A program made the position numbers and the translations under genes. The notes beneath the pieces are model-generated. The model did no database searches. It saw only the letters and a program-made list of their open reading frames with translations, and was not told the DNA's origin. 64,000 bases of DNA, taken from NCBI GenBank assembly GCA_029448655.1, contig JACCLO010000010.1:1488001-1552000 (forward strand). The letters run 5' to 3'. The stretch's first letter is position 1. Each line of letters opens with the position of its first letter. Of the stretch, positions 35,522-46,638 are shown one piece after another. The stretch comes from Wolfiporia cocos. Taxonomy: Eukaryota; Basidiomycota; Agaricomycetes; Polyporales; Phaeolaceae.

Positions 35522-36970
35522 ATGGAAGTGCAACAAGCCCTGCTCGAGTTATACCGGACTGTGTTCACCTACCCTGCGATCGACAATCATGCACATGCCT
35601 TCCTAAAGGTCGAACATCATGATGCAGTTCCGTTCGAGGGTCTCATCTCGGAGGCGAGCGGGCCTGCCCTGACAGAGGACGCGGTGCACACTCTGGCATG
35701 CTATCGTGCGACGGCACAGCTAGGAAAGCTCTTTGGCCTGAGCTCGATGGCAGACTGGGAGGATGTCAAGCGTGCGCGGAAGGCTGTGGACTACATGCAA
35801 CTGTGCCGCATGTGCATGGATCCAACTCGGATCCAGTGCATCCTGATTGACGATGGGCTCGGGAACAATGACCTCGTGTACGACTACCGGTGGCATGATC
35901 AGTTCACCAAGTCCCATACGCGGAGGATCGTGAGGGTAGAGGTGCTCGCGGAGGAAAGTTACGAGACTCTGATGCTACAAGCGATATTCATCTTACGGTG
36001 CTGTAGAACATCCTCCATGATCTGATCCCGCTGGAGCTTGAGTCGGAAGAGGGCATGCATATTCCACATCTAGCGCACAACTTCGTCGTCAGATTGACAG
36101 CTGAACTTACCGCTTGCGCCACTGATCCGGAGGTTGCGGGTTTCAAGTCCATCGCATGTTATCGTACTGGCCTCGACATCGCCGTGAGCCAAGATCCGCG
36201 CGAGATGGAAATACCCCTGGTGACGATTGTGTTGCGGTACGAGTCGCTCAAAACGCTGCGGCTGGCGGACAAGGCACTGAACGACTATGTGGTCAATACT
36301 ACACTGCGGATCGCTGGCCAGTACGGGAAGCCAGGTATGTGACTTCTCTGTCCGGCATAACAACAGATGTGACATCGTCTATTGTTTTAGTCCAATTCCA
36401 TACCGGGCTCGGAGACAACGACATATCGCTGTCCAAGTCAACACCTGCACTGATGCAGCCCATTATCAAAGCATACCCCTCGACGAAGATTGTGCTGCTA
36501 CACTCTGCCTATCCCTTCACGCAGGAGGCAGGGTATCTCACCGCAGTCTATCGGAATGTGTACCTGGACTTTGGCGAAGTGTTCCCGTTCGTGAGCGCGG
36601 ATGGCCAACGTGATATTGTGAAGCAAGTGCTTGAGCTCTGTCCAACGAACAAGATCATGTGGTCAAGTACGCTGGTATTGAGCAATTTGCGGAAAGTACA
36701 GAGTGCTAACAGATAACTTTGAATAGCGGACGGCCACTATTGGCCAGAGTCATATTACTTGGGGACTTTACAGGCCAGGGAAGTCATGTATCAGGTAAGA
36801 CTCTGCTGCTGTGAATCCCGGATGTCATGATTACCCTTTGGCAGGTACTCGAAGCATCCATTCGCCGCGGCGAGTTAACTCTACCTCAAGCGAAGGGCAT
36901 AGTGAAGCGCGCATTCTTCGAGAACGCAAACAAAGTGTACAATTTAGGGCTATCTCCGTGCGAGATGTAG
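35522..36970 (+). CDS. Amidohydrolase-2 family protein, FluG N-terminal type without glutamine synthetase
   Basis: Metal-dependent TIM-barrel hydrolase, like the N-terminal half of fungal FluG/nodulin proteins but ending before any glutamine synthetase domain; substrate unknown. The start MEVQQALLELYRTVFTYP leads directly to the HxH metal motif IDNHAHA. Further metal-site segments are QFHTGLGDND, VLLHSAYP and MWSTDGHYWPE. The end is AFFENANKVYNLGL and a stop at 36970. Exons: 35522 to about 35930-35957, 36007-36334, 36391-36666, 36727-36794, 36845-36970. All junctions fit except the first. The acceptor at 36006 needs a phase-0 donor, which fits GTGAGG (35930), GTAGAG (35936) or GTGCTC (35942). 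The best protein alignment would instead favour the donor at 35958, which is one base out of frame. So the first junction is uncertain and a one-base error or mutation is possible. Confidence 0.8.
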
Positions 36971-37285
36971 TAGAAACAAATGAGTCGCTCCAATGTATCT
37001 TTGAAAAACTTGATGTATGATCCAATCTGCGGACCCGGGTGCCGTGTCTGCGCCATCGCTTGCTGTCTAACCTCGCGCGCATGATACGGCTGGTGCAAGA
37101 GTGCCGCCCCTACATGTTGTAACATAGCTTGGAGAATCGAAGGAGTGATCCCCCAATCGATATTCGCAAATTACTTCCTGGCTGAGGCTGGATTAATCCA
37201 GTACACATTAGACACCGATTAAATCGATCAACTAGTACAACGTGCTTTAGATACTGAGCAGTTCAAGATGGTGCTCTGTCTGATC
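36971..37285. other. Convergent spacer
   Basis: 315 bp between two converging genes; nothing recognisable. Confidence 0.5.
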
Positions 37286-38791
37286 TCATCGTTCGTCCTC
37301 TTCGTCCTCCTCTTCGTCAACGATTTGCAGGCCTTGCTCCCGCGCATTCGCAATCGCCCGCTGTTTCTTTTCTTGTGTGAAGCGGCTTACCGACTGCAGA
37401 ATGTCGCGTTGACCTAGATCATGCTCAGCGCGGAGACTTCAGCGCACACGTGCGATAGGCTTACCCTCCAGGTAGTGCTCCAGCATAATCGCGACCTCCT
37501 TTCTCATCTCCCCCGTCTTCCCCTGCGGCAGACGGTCGTACAAATTCTCAACCATCTCGGCCAGCATGTCTGCCGCGTCCAGCTCGTCCTCAATCGAGCG
37601 CTCCGCTGGTTCCGCGCCGCCGCTCACCGCCGCGAGCACGGCGTCCCACAGCGGCTCCGCGTTGCGCGCGCCACGCCCGACCTCCCACGTCCCCTGCGCG
37701 GCGCCGCCGATCTTGAGCACGATCGTGTCGTCTGGGTTGTGCGGGAGCGAGAAGCCGTAGCCGAGGATGAGTTCGGCGTTCGGCTTGGGGCCGTAGTTAT
37801 TGAAGAGCTCCGCGCCCCGTGCGGTGCTGGTATGTATGACGAGGGAGATTGACGCAGTGGACGTGGAAGTGTCTGAATTCCCGGATTGCTCACTGGCAGT
37901 GGATGCGCACGAGACGACCCATGAGACGGGTTGAGCCCGCGCGTGGTTCAGCGCATCAACCCCCGGAAGGAGAACGGGGTGGGACGACACCGTCGTCATG
38001 AGTGTCGGAGTGGCAGAGAGCAACGTTGATGGGAATGCGCGTGATGATAAGTACGTTGCAGCTGTGAGATAGCGCCCCCTGTCCTTTAGCACATCAGTAA
38101 ATTTCCTTGGGCTGTGTCGAAATGTCTACCATGTGAACTCATTTCCCCACGTTGGATTGGCGGCTGAGATAGTCTCGCAGCATTCTTGCCATTCGGCGTG
38201 CAGTATTCGTTGTCTGTCTAAGGTGGCGCCGTATAGGTTTGTGCCCTTGAATGCCTCTAGCTCGGAGGGCGTGAAATGCAGCGGTGTGCGGAGGTCGTCT
38301 GGCGACGGCAGGGTGGCGAGGTATGGCCAATGCGCCAGACATGATGGAGACCTGATGGTCATATCAGCCATCCTCTCTCGATGCAATCCTTGATTTACGC
38401 GAATCGAAACCTACATGAATTGACCGATAACCCAATGCATGCATATGTACGAGCAGATCAGCTGCCTTTCAGACCAGGTTTTGAAATAATCTGTGCAGCT
38501 ATGCTGCTCAAACAGTAATGCCAATCCGCGAGACGATATTTCAGGAGTGATGGCCAAAGAGAATGGACAGGATACAATAGTTGAGTCTGGCGCAAGGTCC
38601 TCTTTCGCCACCACAGAGAGTCCTCCTGGGACTGGGTATCGAACACAGTATGAGCATGCGCAAGTAGTCCAAATTGGCCATATACCTTTCTTGAACAAAA
38701 CAGCCAGGTGTATCAATGCGCCATTTTGTGCTAGCCATTTTCTGAATTCGGTGATCGTTGAAGGCTCAAGATTGGCTATGAGCGATGACAT
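37286..38791 (-). CDS. SET-domain protein (Rubisco-LSMT/SETD-like lysine methyltransferase)
   Basis: Predicted S-adenosylmethionine-dependent protein lysine methyltransferase of the LSMT/SETD3-like class, 428 residues; target unknown. Exons 38791-38686, 38631-38415, 38351-38130, 38078-37465, 37413-37286 join in frame. The N-terminal SET part is VPGGLSVVAKEDLAPDSTIV with the class-typical SLAITPE. An inserted helical region follows (WSERQLICSYICMHW; WPYLATLPSPDDLRTPL). The SET core has LLPGVDALNHARAQPVSW and then ELFNNYGPKPNAELILGYGF, the NH and NNYG motifs that form the cofactor pocket and catalytic tyrosine site. The tail is acidic (EEEDEEDER). The family usually modifies ribosomal or translation proteins in yeast, but that is not shown here. 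Confidence 0.88.
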
Positions 38792-39404
38792 GGTTCGTCA
38801 ATTCGCTACCATGTAGCACTGCAAGATGGAAGTAGTAGCGCGGGCATTGACAAAGTGAAAACCGACAGAATAGAGCCGACTCATCTGCAGCGGTGCTCAT
38901 AGGCGCCGAGTCGATTGTGGCATCGATCACTTGTCGTGTGATCGGCATCACTTCCACCATGATCAGCGTGTCCAAAAAATTCCCGGAGAAAAACAAAAGG
39001 ACTTTATGCATCATGTAGGCATGGAGAGAAAAGTAATTGCACGAAAAGAAAAATGACCACCGCAGGTGTCTCAGAATTGTGATGATAGTATATTTTGTCT
39101 TGCAGTTTTCACTGCTTCATGACTGTTCCCGTCAACACCTCACTTTCTAGAGCCTTTCACAAGGTATTAATACCACTGTTGGGTAGCCTTGTCTGTCTAC
39201 TTCAAGACAGTATAGCATTTGTTATAGGCACCTATCACGTGCTGTTGTGTACCCAATACAATGTTTCAGCTGTAATGTGATAACCATTGCACCAAAAGGG
39301 CAGAATGCCAACTCTGTTGGCATCTGTGGGTCTCAGTACTTAAGCTATTACAGCACATGGTCATGACATGGTCATGACAGCCCCCTGTCACAGAACGAGC
39401 ATGT
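38792..39404. other. Transition from gene region to repeat region
   Basis: No gene. CpG becomes very rare from about 39100, where repeat-derived sequence begins. Confidence 0.5.
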
Positions 39405-39640
39405 TATGGGTTGAATACCCAATAACCAAATATCTATACAAGAATATTCAGTATTGCAAAGTGCTATCACACTTGCCTCATTTAGGACCTAAGTCCTAGA
39501 ATCCTCAGAGCTCAGTAATGTTGCAGAGCTAGGCTTCCATAGTTTGAGAATGGATATAAGATGCCTGTTTATACAACAAAATTGAGCTTGTTACGAGTTG
39601 AATATATTTACTTATTGGAAAATCTTGTCTTGGATATTCT
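39405..39640 (+). repeat. Copia-like LTR repeat, decayed copy
   Basis: Starts TGTTATGGGTTGAATACCC, as at 62659 and 63613 (TGTTACGGGTCGAATACCC and TGTTATGGGTCATATACCC), and contains the later block resembling ATAAGA...TATACAACAA..GAGCT. CpG dinucleotides of the younger copies are TG or CA here. Confidence 0.6.
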
Positions 39641-40084
39641 TCAACAGTAAGTAGCACACTACTCACTGTGAAAATGAGTGTGCTAAGATTGCATACAAAT
39701 TGCTCAGTGTTGGAACTTTGGGTAAGAAGACAATGTCTGTATTTACCTAAGATAGCATACAAATTGCTGTACACTACATAAGTATGGGCATGTAGCTATG
39801 GTATAGAGCGGCTCACCTCAGTGTTGGCACCCCAGGTAGGAAGACAATGTCTGAGGTGGGCAGTGTGCAATAGCGTCATATATCTAGCATTGCTACATAG
39901 GATTTAAAAGTCCGAAAAGTACCAATTAAACAGTATATGAACCATTTGCCTGCGCAGCATTCAGTATCATGCCTTTCTATATATGGTATAATACTGGTGC
40001 CCAACAGCGCACAGTGAGATCGCATGCTCCAACACTCACCAAGTCTCTAAGTCAGAGACTTAGTCAAGGGACTTCAGAGCTCTG

Positions 40085-41345
40085 CTGAGGTTTGGTTACC
40101 CAAGTTTGAGAGCAAATATAAGACTCTAATTAATACAATAAGGTTGACCTGAAGAGCTTGACCAGTAAATACATGAGTTTATATACACTAGAGGGACTTC
40201 AGTCATTTATCTTAATCTGCCAACTGCCCTTTGCTTAAGAAATGGCAGTTGCAAGCTAGGTTTGCATGCAGATTAATCTACTGTGACAATAAAATGGTAA
40301 GTCCAAAGATCGAACCAAAGACCTCAGCACCAATAAGAACAACAGCATTGCAGCATGCATTAGCCAACTGAGCTACAGTGACAACTAACCACTGTGCACC
40401 CCCAAGCCATATATGGAATATCCTGTGAATTTCATTTTCGCAATTTAACATCTGCTATAACACAAATACAAATGAATCTGCCTTTTAAGACCTGTGAGTC
40501 CAGTGTATTCAGCTTCCCCATTATGATTTGCTCCAGGTCGAGCATGCTAAATCGGGCTGCCACTATCATAAGTTTGTTTATGCTTCCTGTAGCAGTTAGT
40601 TGCCTCGATGATTTGTGATAATTATACATAAATGTTGCTATATATACTTTTTAATTACCCATAGTTGACAGTTTCCACTATGGCTCAGTTAGTTAATGCG
40701 TGCTGCAATGCTGTTATTCTCATTGGTGCTGAGGTCTTTGGTTTGATTTATGGACTTACCATTTTATTGTCACAGTAGATTAATCTGCATGCAAACCTAG
40801 CTTGCAACTGCCATTTCTTAAGCAAAGGGCAGTTGGCAGATTAATATAAATGACTGAAACTCTACATACACTAACAAGTGTCCTTGGTCTGAGTGACTGC
40901 AGTACTACCAGGTACCGTAAATAGACTAGCTACATGATAAATTACAAGGTGGAACAATAGATGGGAGTTTTTCAGTTGAATGCAGCATATCAGTATCATG
41001 ATGCACAGCCATGGTTGAACATGATGAACAGCAAGAGATGATGCACACTAATCAATTGCTGAGACATGATAAATAGGAAATAATGCCAAGGTTGAACTTG
41101 GCATTTCATGTGACTTAGAGGAACACTGTTAAATTACCAAGTCCCCTGTACAGTACTCAAGCAGTGGTGAAATAATATGGCACAAAATAACAGAGCTGAA
41201 GAGCTTGACCAGTAAAACAGGAGTTTACATATATATGCTAGCTGGTGTCCTGGGTCTTATGCATCCATGATGTTACCAGTACCATATGTAATGAGGTGGT
41301 GACTACAGTTACAGACAACCAAACTCAACAATTTGAATAGCACCC
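40085..41345 (+). repeat. Further decayed copia-like repeat pieces around the foldback element
   Basis: Blocks at about 40085-40190, 40866-40925 and 41185-41285 match the second half of the repeat at 62659 (ATAAGACT, ACAA.GT.GA.CTGAAGAGC, GAGTTT.TATA, then TGTCC...GGTCT). The first two are one copy split by the foldback insertion at 40191-40865. The remaining sequence to 41345 is AT-rich with no coding content. Confidence 0.5.
40191..40865. mobile_element. Foldback (long-TIR) element with tRNA-like arms
   Basis: Two arms of about 185 bases (40198-40382 and 40675-40858) are inverted copies of each other with a 290-base middle that codes for nothing. The element is flanked by an exact 8-bp duplication, ATACACTA (40183-40190 and 40866-40873), showing transposition as a unit. 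The outer ends are GAGGGACTTCAGTC and GTAGAGTTTCAGTC. Read inward on the minus strand, the left arm holds a tRNA-like stretch: TAGCTCAGTTGGCTAATG (A-box-like) and, 60 bases on, GGTTCGATC (B-box-like). The right arm has TGGCTCAGTTAGTTAATG and GGTTTGATT. Confidence 0.7.
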
Positions 41346-41411
41346 AAATTGCTAGGTTTTGCTGGAATCTGAGGCCAGACTCAGACTCATGGATGCTGAA
41401 AACATCTTAAA

Positions 41412-42020
41412 ATGCACCCAAGTGATTTTTCCCGTGCCTTTTTAGGGTTGGCCATTACAGGAAAGACAGTAAATCCACAGACTGTATGCAGAGCACTAAA
41501 GAAAGCTGGGATGAAGGCTGTGGTGAGGCAGAAAATGCCCAAGCTTACTGCACATCATAAGTCTGCAAGAATGGACTTTGACCTAGCCCACCAGCATTGG
41601 ACTGGAAGCAGGTTTTATGGTATGATGAGATCAAAATCAATTGTTTGGGGTCAGATGGGAGGTAATTGGCATGGAAGAAGGCTGGAGAAGGACTTAAAGA
41701 CAGGCTGGTTCAGGGTACCCTCAAATTTGGTGATGGATCATTGATGATGTAGGGCTGTATGAGCTGGGGGAGAGTAGGGTTTGCCTGCAGAATTGATGGC
41801 AAGATAGATTCAAACCTCTATGTAAGCATTCTGAAGGATGAGCTTCAGAATAGCTTGGAGCATTGAGGAAAAACTGTGGAGGAGATGGTCATTCAGCAGG
41901 ACAATGACCCCAAGCACACTAGCAAGAAGGCACAGAAATGGCTCCAAGAGCATGGTATTGAAACTATGGTGTGGGCAAGTCACCTCTCAACTTGCACACC
42001 AAACTAATTATATCCTTTAA
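41412..42020 (+). pseudogene. Tc1/mariner transposase, broken
   Basis: Recognisable Tc1-type transposase pieces in shifting frames: TVCRALKKAGMKAVVRQKMP (end of the DNA-binding half), FDLAHQHWT, then after a frameshift VLWYDEIKINCLGSDG (first catalytic Asp), later SNLYVSILKDEL and VIQQDNDPKHTSKKAQKWL (second catalytic Asp). The expected WPAQSPDLNPIE block with the third acidic residue is replaced by ASHLSTCTPN and a stop. At least two frameshifts. CpG-poor, so old. Confidence 0.8.
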
Positions 42021-42164
42021 CAAGTACTGGATATTGCATGAATGACAAGTCTATTGACTTGGTGCAGAAGATCTATATTCTTGGACTTGAATATAGTGAA
42101 TGGGTTCACAACCCATAACAATCCATGCATTGTAGCTCAAGATATGACCACAACAATTTAAGTC

Positions 42165-43330
42165 AAGCAATCTTGTCAACAGCTTTGTAAGTCACTGCAC
42201 AAGGCTCATGAGGCTGCAATTCATCAACTCAAGACAAAATCCTCTCACATTCTTCCTCTTGCTGCTGCAGCTGCCAAAGATAACCTAGTTTTATCTGCAA
42301 GCCCTTTGGCTGTGAGTCTGTTGACTGTAAGCCCTGGTGCAGGTCCATCAGTGGTGGGCCCTGAATCACTGCCTGTCATAAACATGACAGTACCTTCACC
42401 ACCATCCAGTAACAATGACACTGAAGGCTGGCAAGATTGGCTCACTGCAATGCAAAGCCTCTTGATAATGGACCTGACAAGTAAGAATGACATGGAATGT
42501 ACCCGGTCATGCCCCTAAGTCCCATAGTCCTAAGGTCTTGCGAATAACCCATAAGGGAAGATGCATAGGTGAGGAGGATATCCCCAGACTAGCGAGTAAT
42601 GACTGTAGAGTCAGGGCCAGAGGTGCACATGCTAAGGGATGATCATGAACCAGGCACGCTGCACCAGTTTGTCGGTGTGTGGCCAAGGTGAATAGTTCTG
42701 AGGAGTACCTCAGAATGCATGGGCATATATACATGTAGGCAGCCACTACTCTAAGGTGGACAGCCGGCCTTAAAGGCACGGTCTGTGCGCAGTAACTACC
42801 TAGTCCCATAAGCATAATGTGTCAGCACATAACTACCGGGCCGGGGGGCTAGGCTGATGAGTAAGCATAATGACTATCTACCATGTGACCGAGGCGCTGG
42901 TTCTGGCATGGGACACGGGCCAGGGGCTAAGGTGCTAAGGAGAATAGATAGGCACGCTGCTGTTGTGCCTAGCGCCAGTACGGGCACTAAGGCTGTAGGG
43001 GCACCTAGAAGGCGCAGAATAAGCCCTAAAATCAAGCAAAAAAGTACCTAGATATGCCACAGATAAATCTGTGACAGACAAAGAGTCCCCAGATATGGCT
43101 AGGTTTGCAAAGTCACTTCTGTTGGTTGTCAACTCTCATCACAGCATAAACCCATTTACACCACAAAGGGTAAGGGTTAGCAGCGTGCAGAAGAACCTGT
43201 TCAGACAGCTGATGAATTACCATCCAATGACAATCTCATTGTGGACTCAGAACCATTTCCTGTGACACTGGTCACACCAGCAGAGGAGGATGAGATCGAC
43301 ATCCTCAAGCTCAATTGTGCGCACTGTAGC
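42165..43330 (+). pseudogene. Unidentified transposon coding remnant split by a solo LTR
   Basis: Coding-like frames on the plus strand before (42165-42480: SLHKAHEAAIHQLKTKSSHI, PSSNNDTEGWQDWLTAMQSL) and after (43078-43260: DMARFAKSLLLVVNSHHSIN, VQKNLFRQLMNYHPM) the LTR at 42481. I do not recognise the family. The two halves probably belonged to one ORF. Confidence 0.4.
42481..43077 (-). mobile_element. Solo LTR, TGTCACAGAT type
   Basis: The right end is ATAAATCTGTGACA, i.e. the minus strand begins TGTCACAGAT like the other LTRs here. A perfect hairpin, TTCTGAGG-AGTA-CCTCAGAA, lies at 42696-42715, with TATATA at about 42724-42730. GACAA follows the right end (43078-43082) and also precedes 42481 (42476-42480), a candidate target duplication, although the left tip does not read TGACA. 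The left boundary is therefore approximate; the alternative is TGACATGG at 42488. Confidence 0.55.
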
Positions 43331-44037
43331 AGTACCTAGCTGTGTACATTATCACTCCCATACCAGAGCAGCAGGAGTGGCAATGCTGGTTTGAGGTGAC
43401 ACGGGAATCTGTGCATACTGCTATGTGGGGAACTCCCTCCCTATCTCCTATCCTGCAAGGAGAACAGGAGTCAACAAGGTATTGATGTCAACCCTGCCAG
43501 TCCCAAGGGGCGACCATCCATCGATGAGGACACTGGTCACTAGGCCCCAGACTAGCAGTGGTGAGAGAGAGTAGGTTGCCAGCACGCTGTGGAGGTGAAA
43601 GACGCCGTACAGTTAATTATTCGCTTTTATGGTATATTTTCTTTTTTACTTGTACTATACTGTCATACTCCCACCAACTCTACCAGCGCGCGAGCTATGT
43701 CCCGCGGATATGTTTAACTAACGCGACGTAGAGCTGTTGATGATCTAGACCGACATTCCCACGCTCGAGGGCGGCGAGATGCATACGTAAATAGGACGCG
43801 GTCTATGATCAGCCAATCACGTTCGAGCCATTGCGCATTGTGTTTGACATGTCTTAGGGTATAGCAGACGTGTCTGTGCCGATGACGCGGCGCCCAGCTC
43901 GTTTATACTATTATGGCAAATCCTTTACTTAATTGGGTACTTTCTCCACTCCCTTTCATCATAGTTTCTGTCCTGTCGCTTTTCATTCGGCTCTCGAATT
44001 CTGGCACCATGTAAAATATAAACTGGGCCTTCGACAC
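43331..44037. other. Non-coding; CpG-normal block from about 43590
   Basis: No gene. From about 43590 CpG returns to a normal level (GCGCGCGAG, CCCGCGG), in contrast to both flanks, which suggests a younger or unmethylated segment. It continues after the solo LTR to about 44810. Confidence 0.5.
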
Positions 44038-44474
44038 TGTCACAGAATCTCAGAAATAGGTACCCCCCCCTGTCTTGAACCCAGGGCCTTAGGTGTACGG
44101 TATGTCATGTGACGTCTAGTAGATATAGTCGAGTAGTATAGCGGTTATGTGCCAGACGGCGCCTACCCAGGTCACGTGGACTGCTTACGTATACAGAGGC
44201 TGTGTAGATAGCGCACGGACCCTTACATTAGGGCGGGCCTTACTGCCTGCCGCGCGCATCCCCTTTGTATATAAGGCTTCATGGTCTGAGGCGTACTCCT
44301 CAGACCTTTCAATCTCGACTCTGGGCTTGGCCCCTCCTCTCTTACTCATGCGTGCTAGTCTGTGAGACCCACCTCGCCTTAGAACTGCTTGGCGTTGTAC
44401 CCTAGGAGGTGCTCACCTAGGGGAGTCGGTCTATGGATGGGTTATGCGTGAGTGACACTATGAGATTTGTGTCA
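44038..44474 (+). mobile_element. Solo LTR with perfect target duplication (437 bp)
   Basis: Starts TGTCACAGAATCTCA and ends TGAGATTTGTGTCA, inverted terminal repeats, flanked on both sides by GACAC (44033-44037 and 44475-44479). A TATA box TATATAAG lies at about 44269-44276, followed by a hairpin with nine-base arms GGTCTGAGG (44283-44291) and CCTCAGACC (44298-44306). No internal region, so it is a recombination remnant of a full element. Confidence 0.85.
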
Positions 44475-44479
44475 GACAC

Positions 44480-44814
44480 ACTGTAACAAAATCTCTCTTC
44501 CCGCGCTTTTCGTACTAGCTTACCTCTGAGTTCTGGCGAGGCGACGCCATCCCCTCAAGAGAAGCAAGACATTTAGCGCGAGTAGAAGGTCACTCGTAAG
44601 CACGATTAGTCGTTTAGTTTATTAGTTTTACTTCGTCTATCTACGTATATTCGTTACGCGACCGTTCGCAGCCATCGTATTCTGTGCTGGGTTTGTTCGC
44701 ATTCCCGCACACACCCTCTCCGGTCTCTCGCGCTACGTTTCGGCGACCTGCTATTCGCTGCATCTCCGCACTGCCCTTCCACAACGCAAGCATGCAGTAG
44801 TGAAGAGATTCCCA
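44480..44814. other. Rest of the CpG-normal block
   Basis: No gene; rich in CGTNCG-like words and pyrimidines, possibly leader sequence of an old LTR element. Cause unknown. Confidence 0.35.
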
Positions 44815-45150
44815 GGGGACACACCCCCCAAGCCTACAATAGAAGTTCTGAAGAGTACCTCAGAATGTATCCTAGTATATATAGTATATATACATGAAGA
44901 CGTTGTCTAGCACTGCACAAGGCCTGCCCTAATGGCAAGGTCTGTGCACACCCTGTGACTGTCTACAGAGGTAATGTAGGAACGCTGTGACTACTACTGT
45001 GACTACTCACATGACCTTGTATGAGATAAGATAGTGAAGTACTTATCTACCCATGCATGTGCATCCAACGAGTGGCTATCTATCAGACTTGCAGATGTGT
45101 GAATAATCTGTAGAAACAGAGGAAATAATATCACACCTTTTCTTGTGACA
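44815..45150 (-). mobile_element. Truncated LTR remnant
   Basis: Right end TCTTGTGACA (minus strand TGTCACAAGA). Near 44846-44865 a hairpin TTCTGAAG-AGTA-CCTCAGAA with one mismatch sits next to a TATA-rich run (44878-44893), the arrangement of the other LTRs. The left part is missing or too decayed to find. Confidence 0.5.
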
Positions 45151-45957
45151 TGAGGTTAGTTGTCTTTCACTTCCTTAACAACCACTGCTCATTGTGCTTG
45201 TTTCCAGCATTGTGGCCATCAAGGCTCTGCCCCAAGTGTATCAAGTTCATGCACAACTCATCCTACATGAGTGCTCTCTATCAGAACCAAACTTCACTCA
45301 AATGTCATTTGTGCATGTGCCATCTCATCAGCATACACCCTGTGCACTGACCACTACGTAAGAACAGGTATACCTCTTGGCTCAGCATGGAAGTTGACAT
45401 GCACATTGAAAATAACTCTGAGTTCAAATGCCCATATCCATCCTGTCACTTCCAGTAAGGCTCTTGCTCATCCCCCAAGTCTCTGATCACTGATATTTGA
45501 TAGTGGCCACACACCAAATGCTGTTCACAAACACTGTGTCACTACAGACTGCCCCAGGCAAGACAACTTACATCAATGGGCTCATGAATATATTGACATT
45601 GGATGGATAGAGCATGGTCTGCCTCTGCTTCCAGAGAAGCAGGCTATTGCTGCTGCCTTGAATGTGCAGCAGAGCCATACAAAGGTGCTCAAGCCTGTTG
45701 GTGGTTTGTGATTGACCATAGATTATAAACAATCAGTCAATCTCAATCTATGATAAAGATTTGTCAATATACAATAGCAAAAGAAGATCATCAAGAGGAG
45801 ACCAGATGGAGAGAATCCACACAGATCCTTGATCTTAGGTTACAGACTCTTTGTCAATATGTTCTAGTATGACAGATGTATTACCATTCAGTAGTTAGTG
45901 AATTGGTACTCAGTTGTACTGTATTAAAATACAACAGTAGCAGTAGTACATATGTTG
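45151..45957 (+). pseudogene. Decayed transposon coding remnant, unidentified
   Basis: Plus-strand pieces such as PKCIKFMHNSSYMSALYQNQ, a zinc-finger-like CPYPSCHF, and EYIDIGWIEHGLPLLPEKQA look coding but shift frame repeatedly. CpG is almost absent. The family is not recognised. After about 45720 nothing is seen. Confidence 0.3.
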
Positions 45958-46122
45958 TTATGGGCTGTACACCTGTTTGTTATATTTGAGTCTGCAAATA
46001 CAAGTCTTTGATGGCAAGCTAGGCTTAAGCCGCTTTGTTTGATATTCTAGAGAGAATATGTTCAACTAGACAAGTTCAGTATAAGGTTTGCATATGGTTT
46101 GAGAATGAGTATAAGACTCTTG

Positions 46123-46499
46123 TGTCATAGATTATTCAGTGACTACAAGAACATGCCACCCCCTGGGGTCAAACCCAGGCACTGATAGTCAAGAAGTCAT
46201 GTTACTTATAGATAAGGGATATCTCGCACTCACCATCACCTAGATACCTGCAATAGTTACATAAGCATACCATGGAATGGTTGGTAGCTACACTCAGGCC
46301 ACTTTAGGGCAGACCCTTAGGTACTGATGCATGCATTCAAATACTATGGTAGCAACTGAAGCTTACACTTCAGTCTTGGTTATCTCAACATGGGGGGCAT
46401 GTCCCCTCATACTTGTTATTTTATGTGTGCTAGTCTGTGTCTTACAGTACAGACAACCACCCCCCATGGGTGGCTTAGTATGTCATCAAGTTTATGTCA
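46123..46499 (+). mobile_element. Solo LTR nested in the copia-like repeat (377 bp)
   Basis: Starts TGTCATAGATT and ends TTATGTCA, flanked by TCTTG on both sides (46118-46122 and 46500-46504). Hairpin ACTGAAG-CTTACA-CTTCAGT at 46355-46374. The uninterrupted site is seen in the younger copy near 62966, where TATAAGACTTCTTG runs directly into TTTATACAACAAGG. Confidence 0.75.
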
Positions 46500-46638
46500 T
46501 CTTGTTATTACAACAAGGTCAAGCTGAAGAGCCTCAACCATAGTTACAAGAGTTATATACTACAGTAATTGTCTATGGTCCTATGTATCCCAGATGTCAC
46601 TGCTACTGTGTACACTCTAGCCTGAAATGTATGATAAG

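Noticed and set aside
43071..43140. TSD GACAA as firm proof for the LTR at 42481
   Set aside because: The five bases match, but the left tip does not have the TGACA form seen in the other LTRs, so the left boundary is kept as approximate.
46140..46210. A tRNA gene on the minus strand (CCTGG-GTTTGACC-CCAGG looks like a T arm); similar at 44065-44090
   Set aside because: No acceptor stem or proper D arm can be formed, and both l lie inside LTR sequences. At most tRNA-like motifs.
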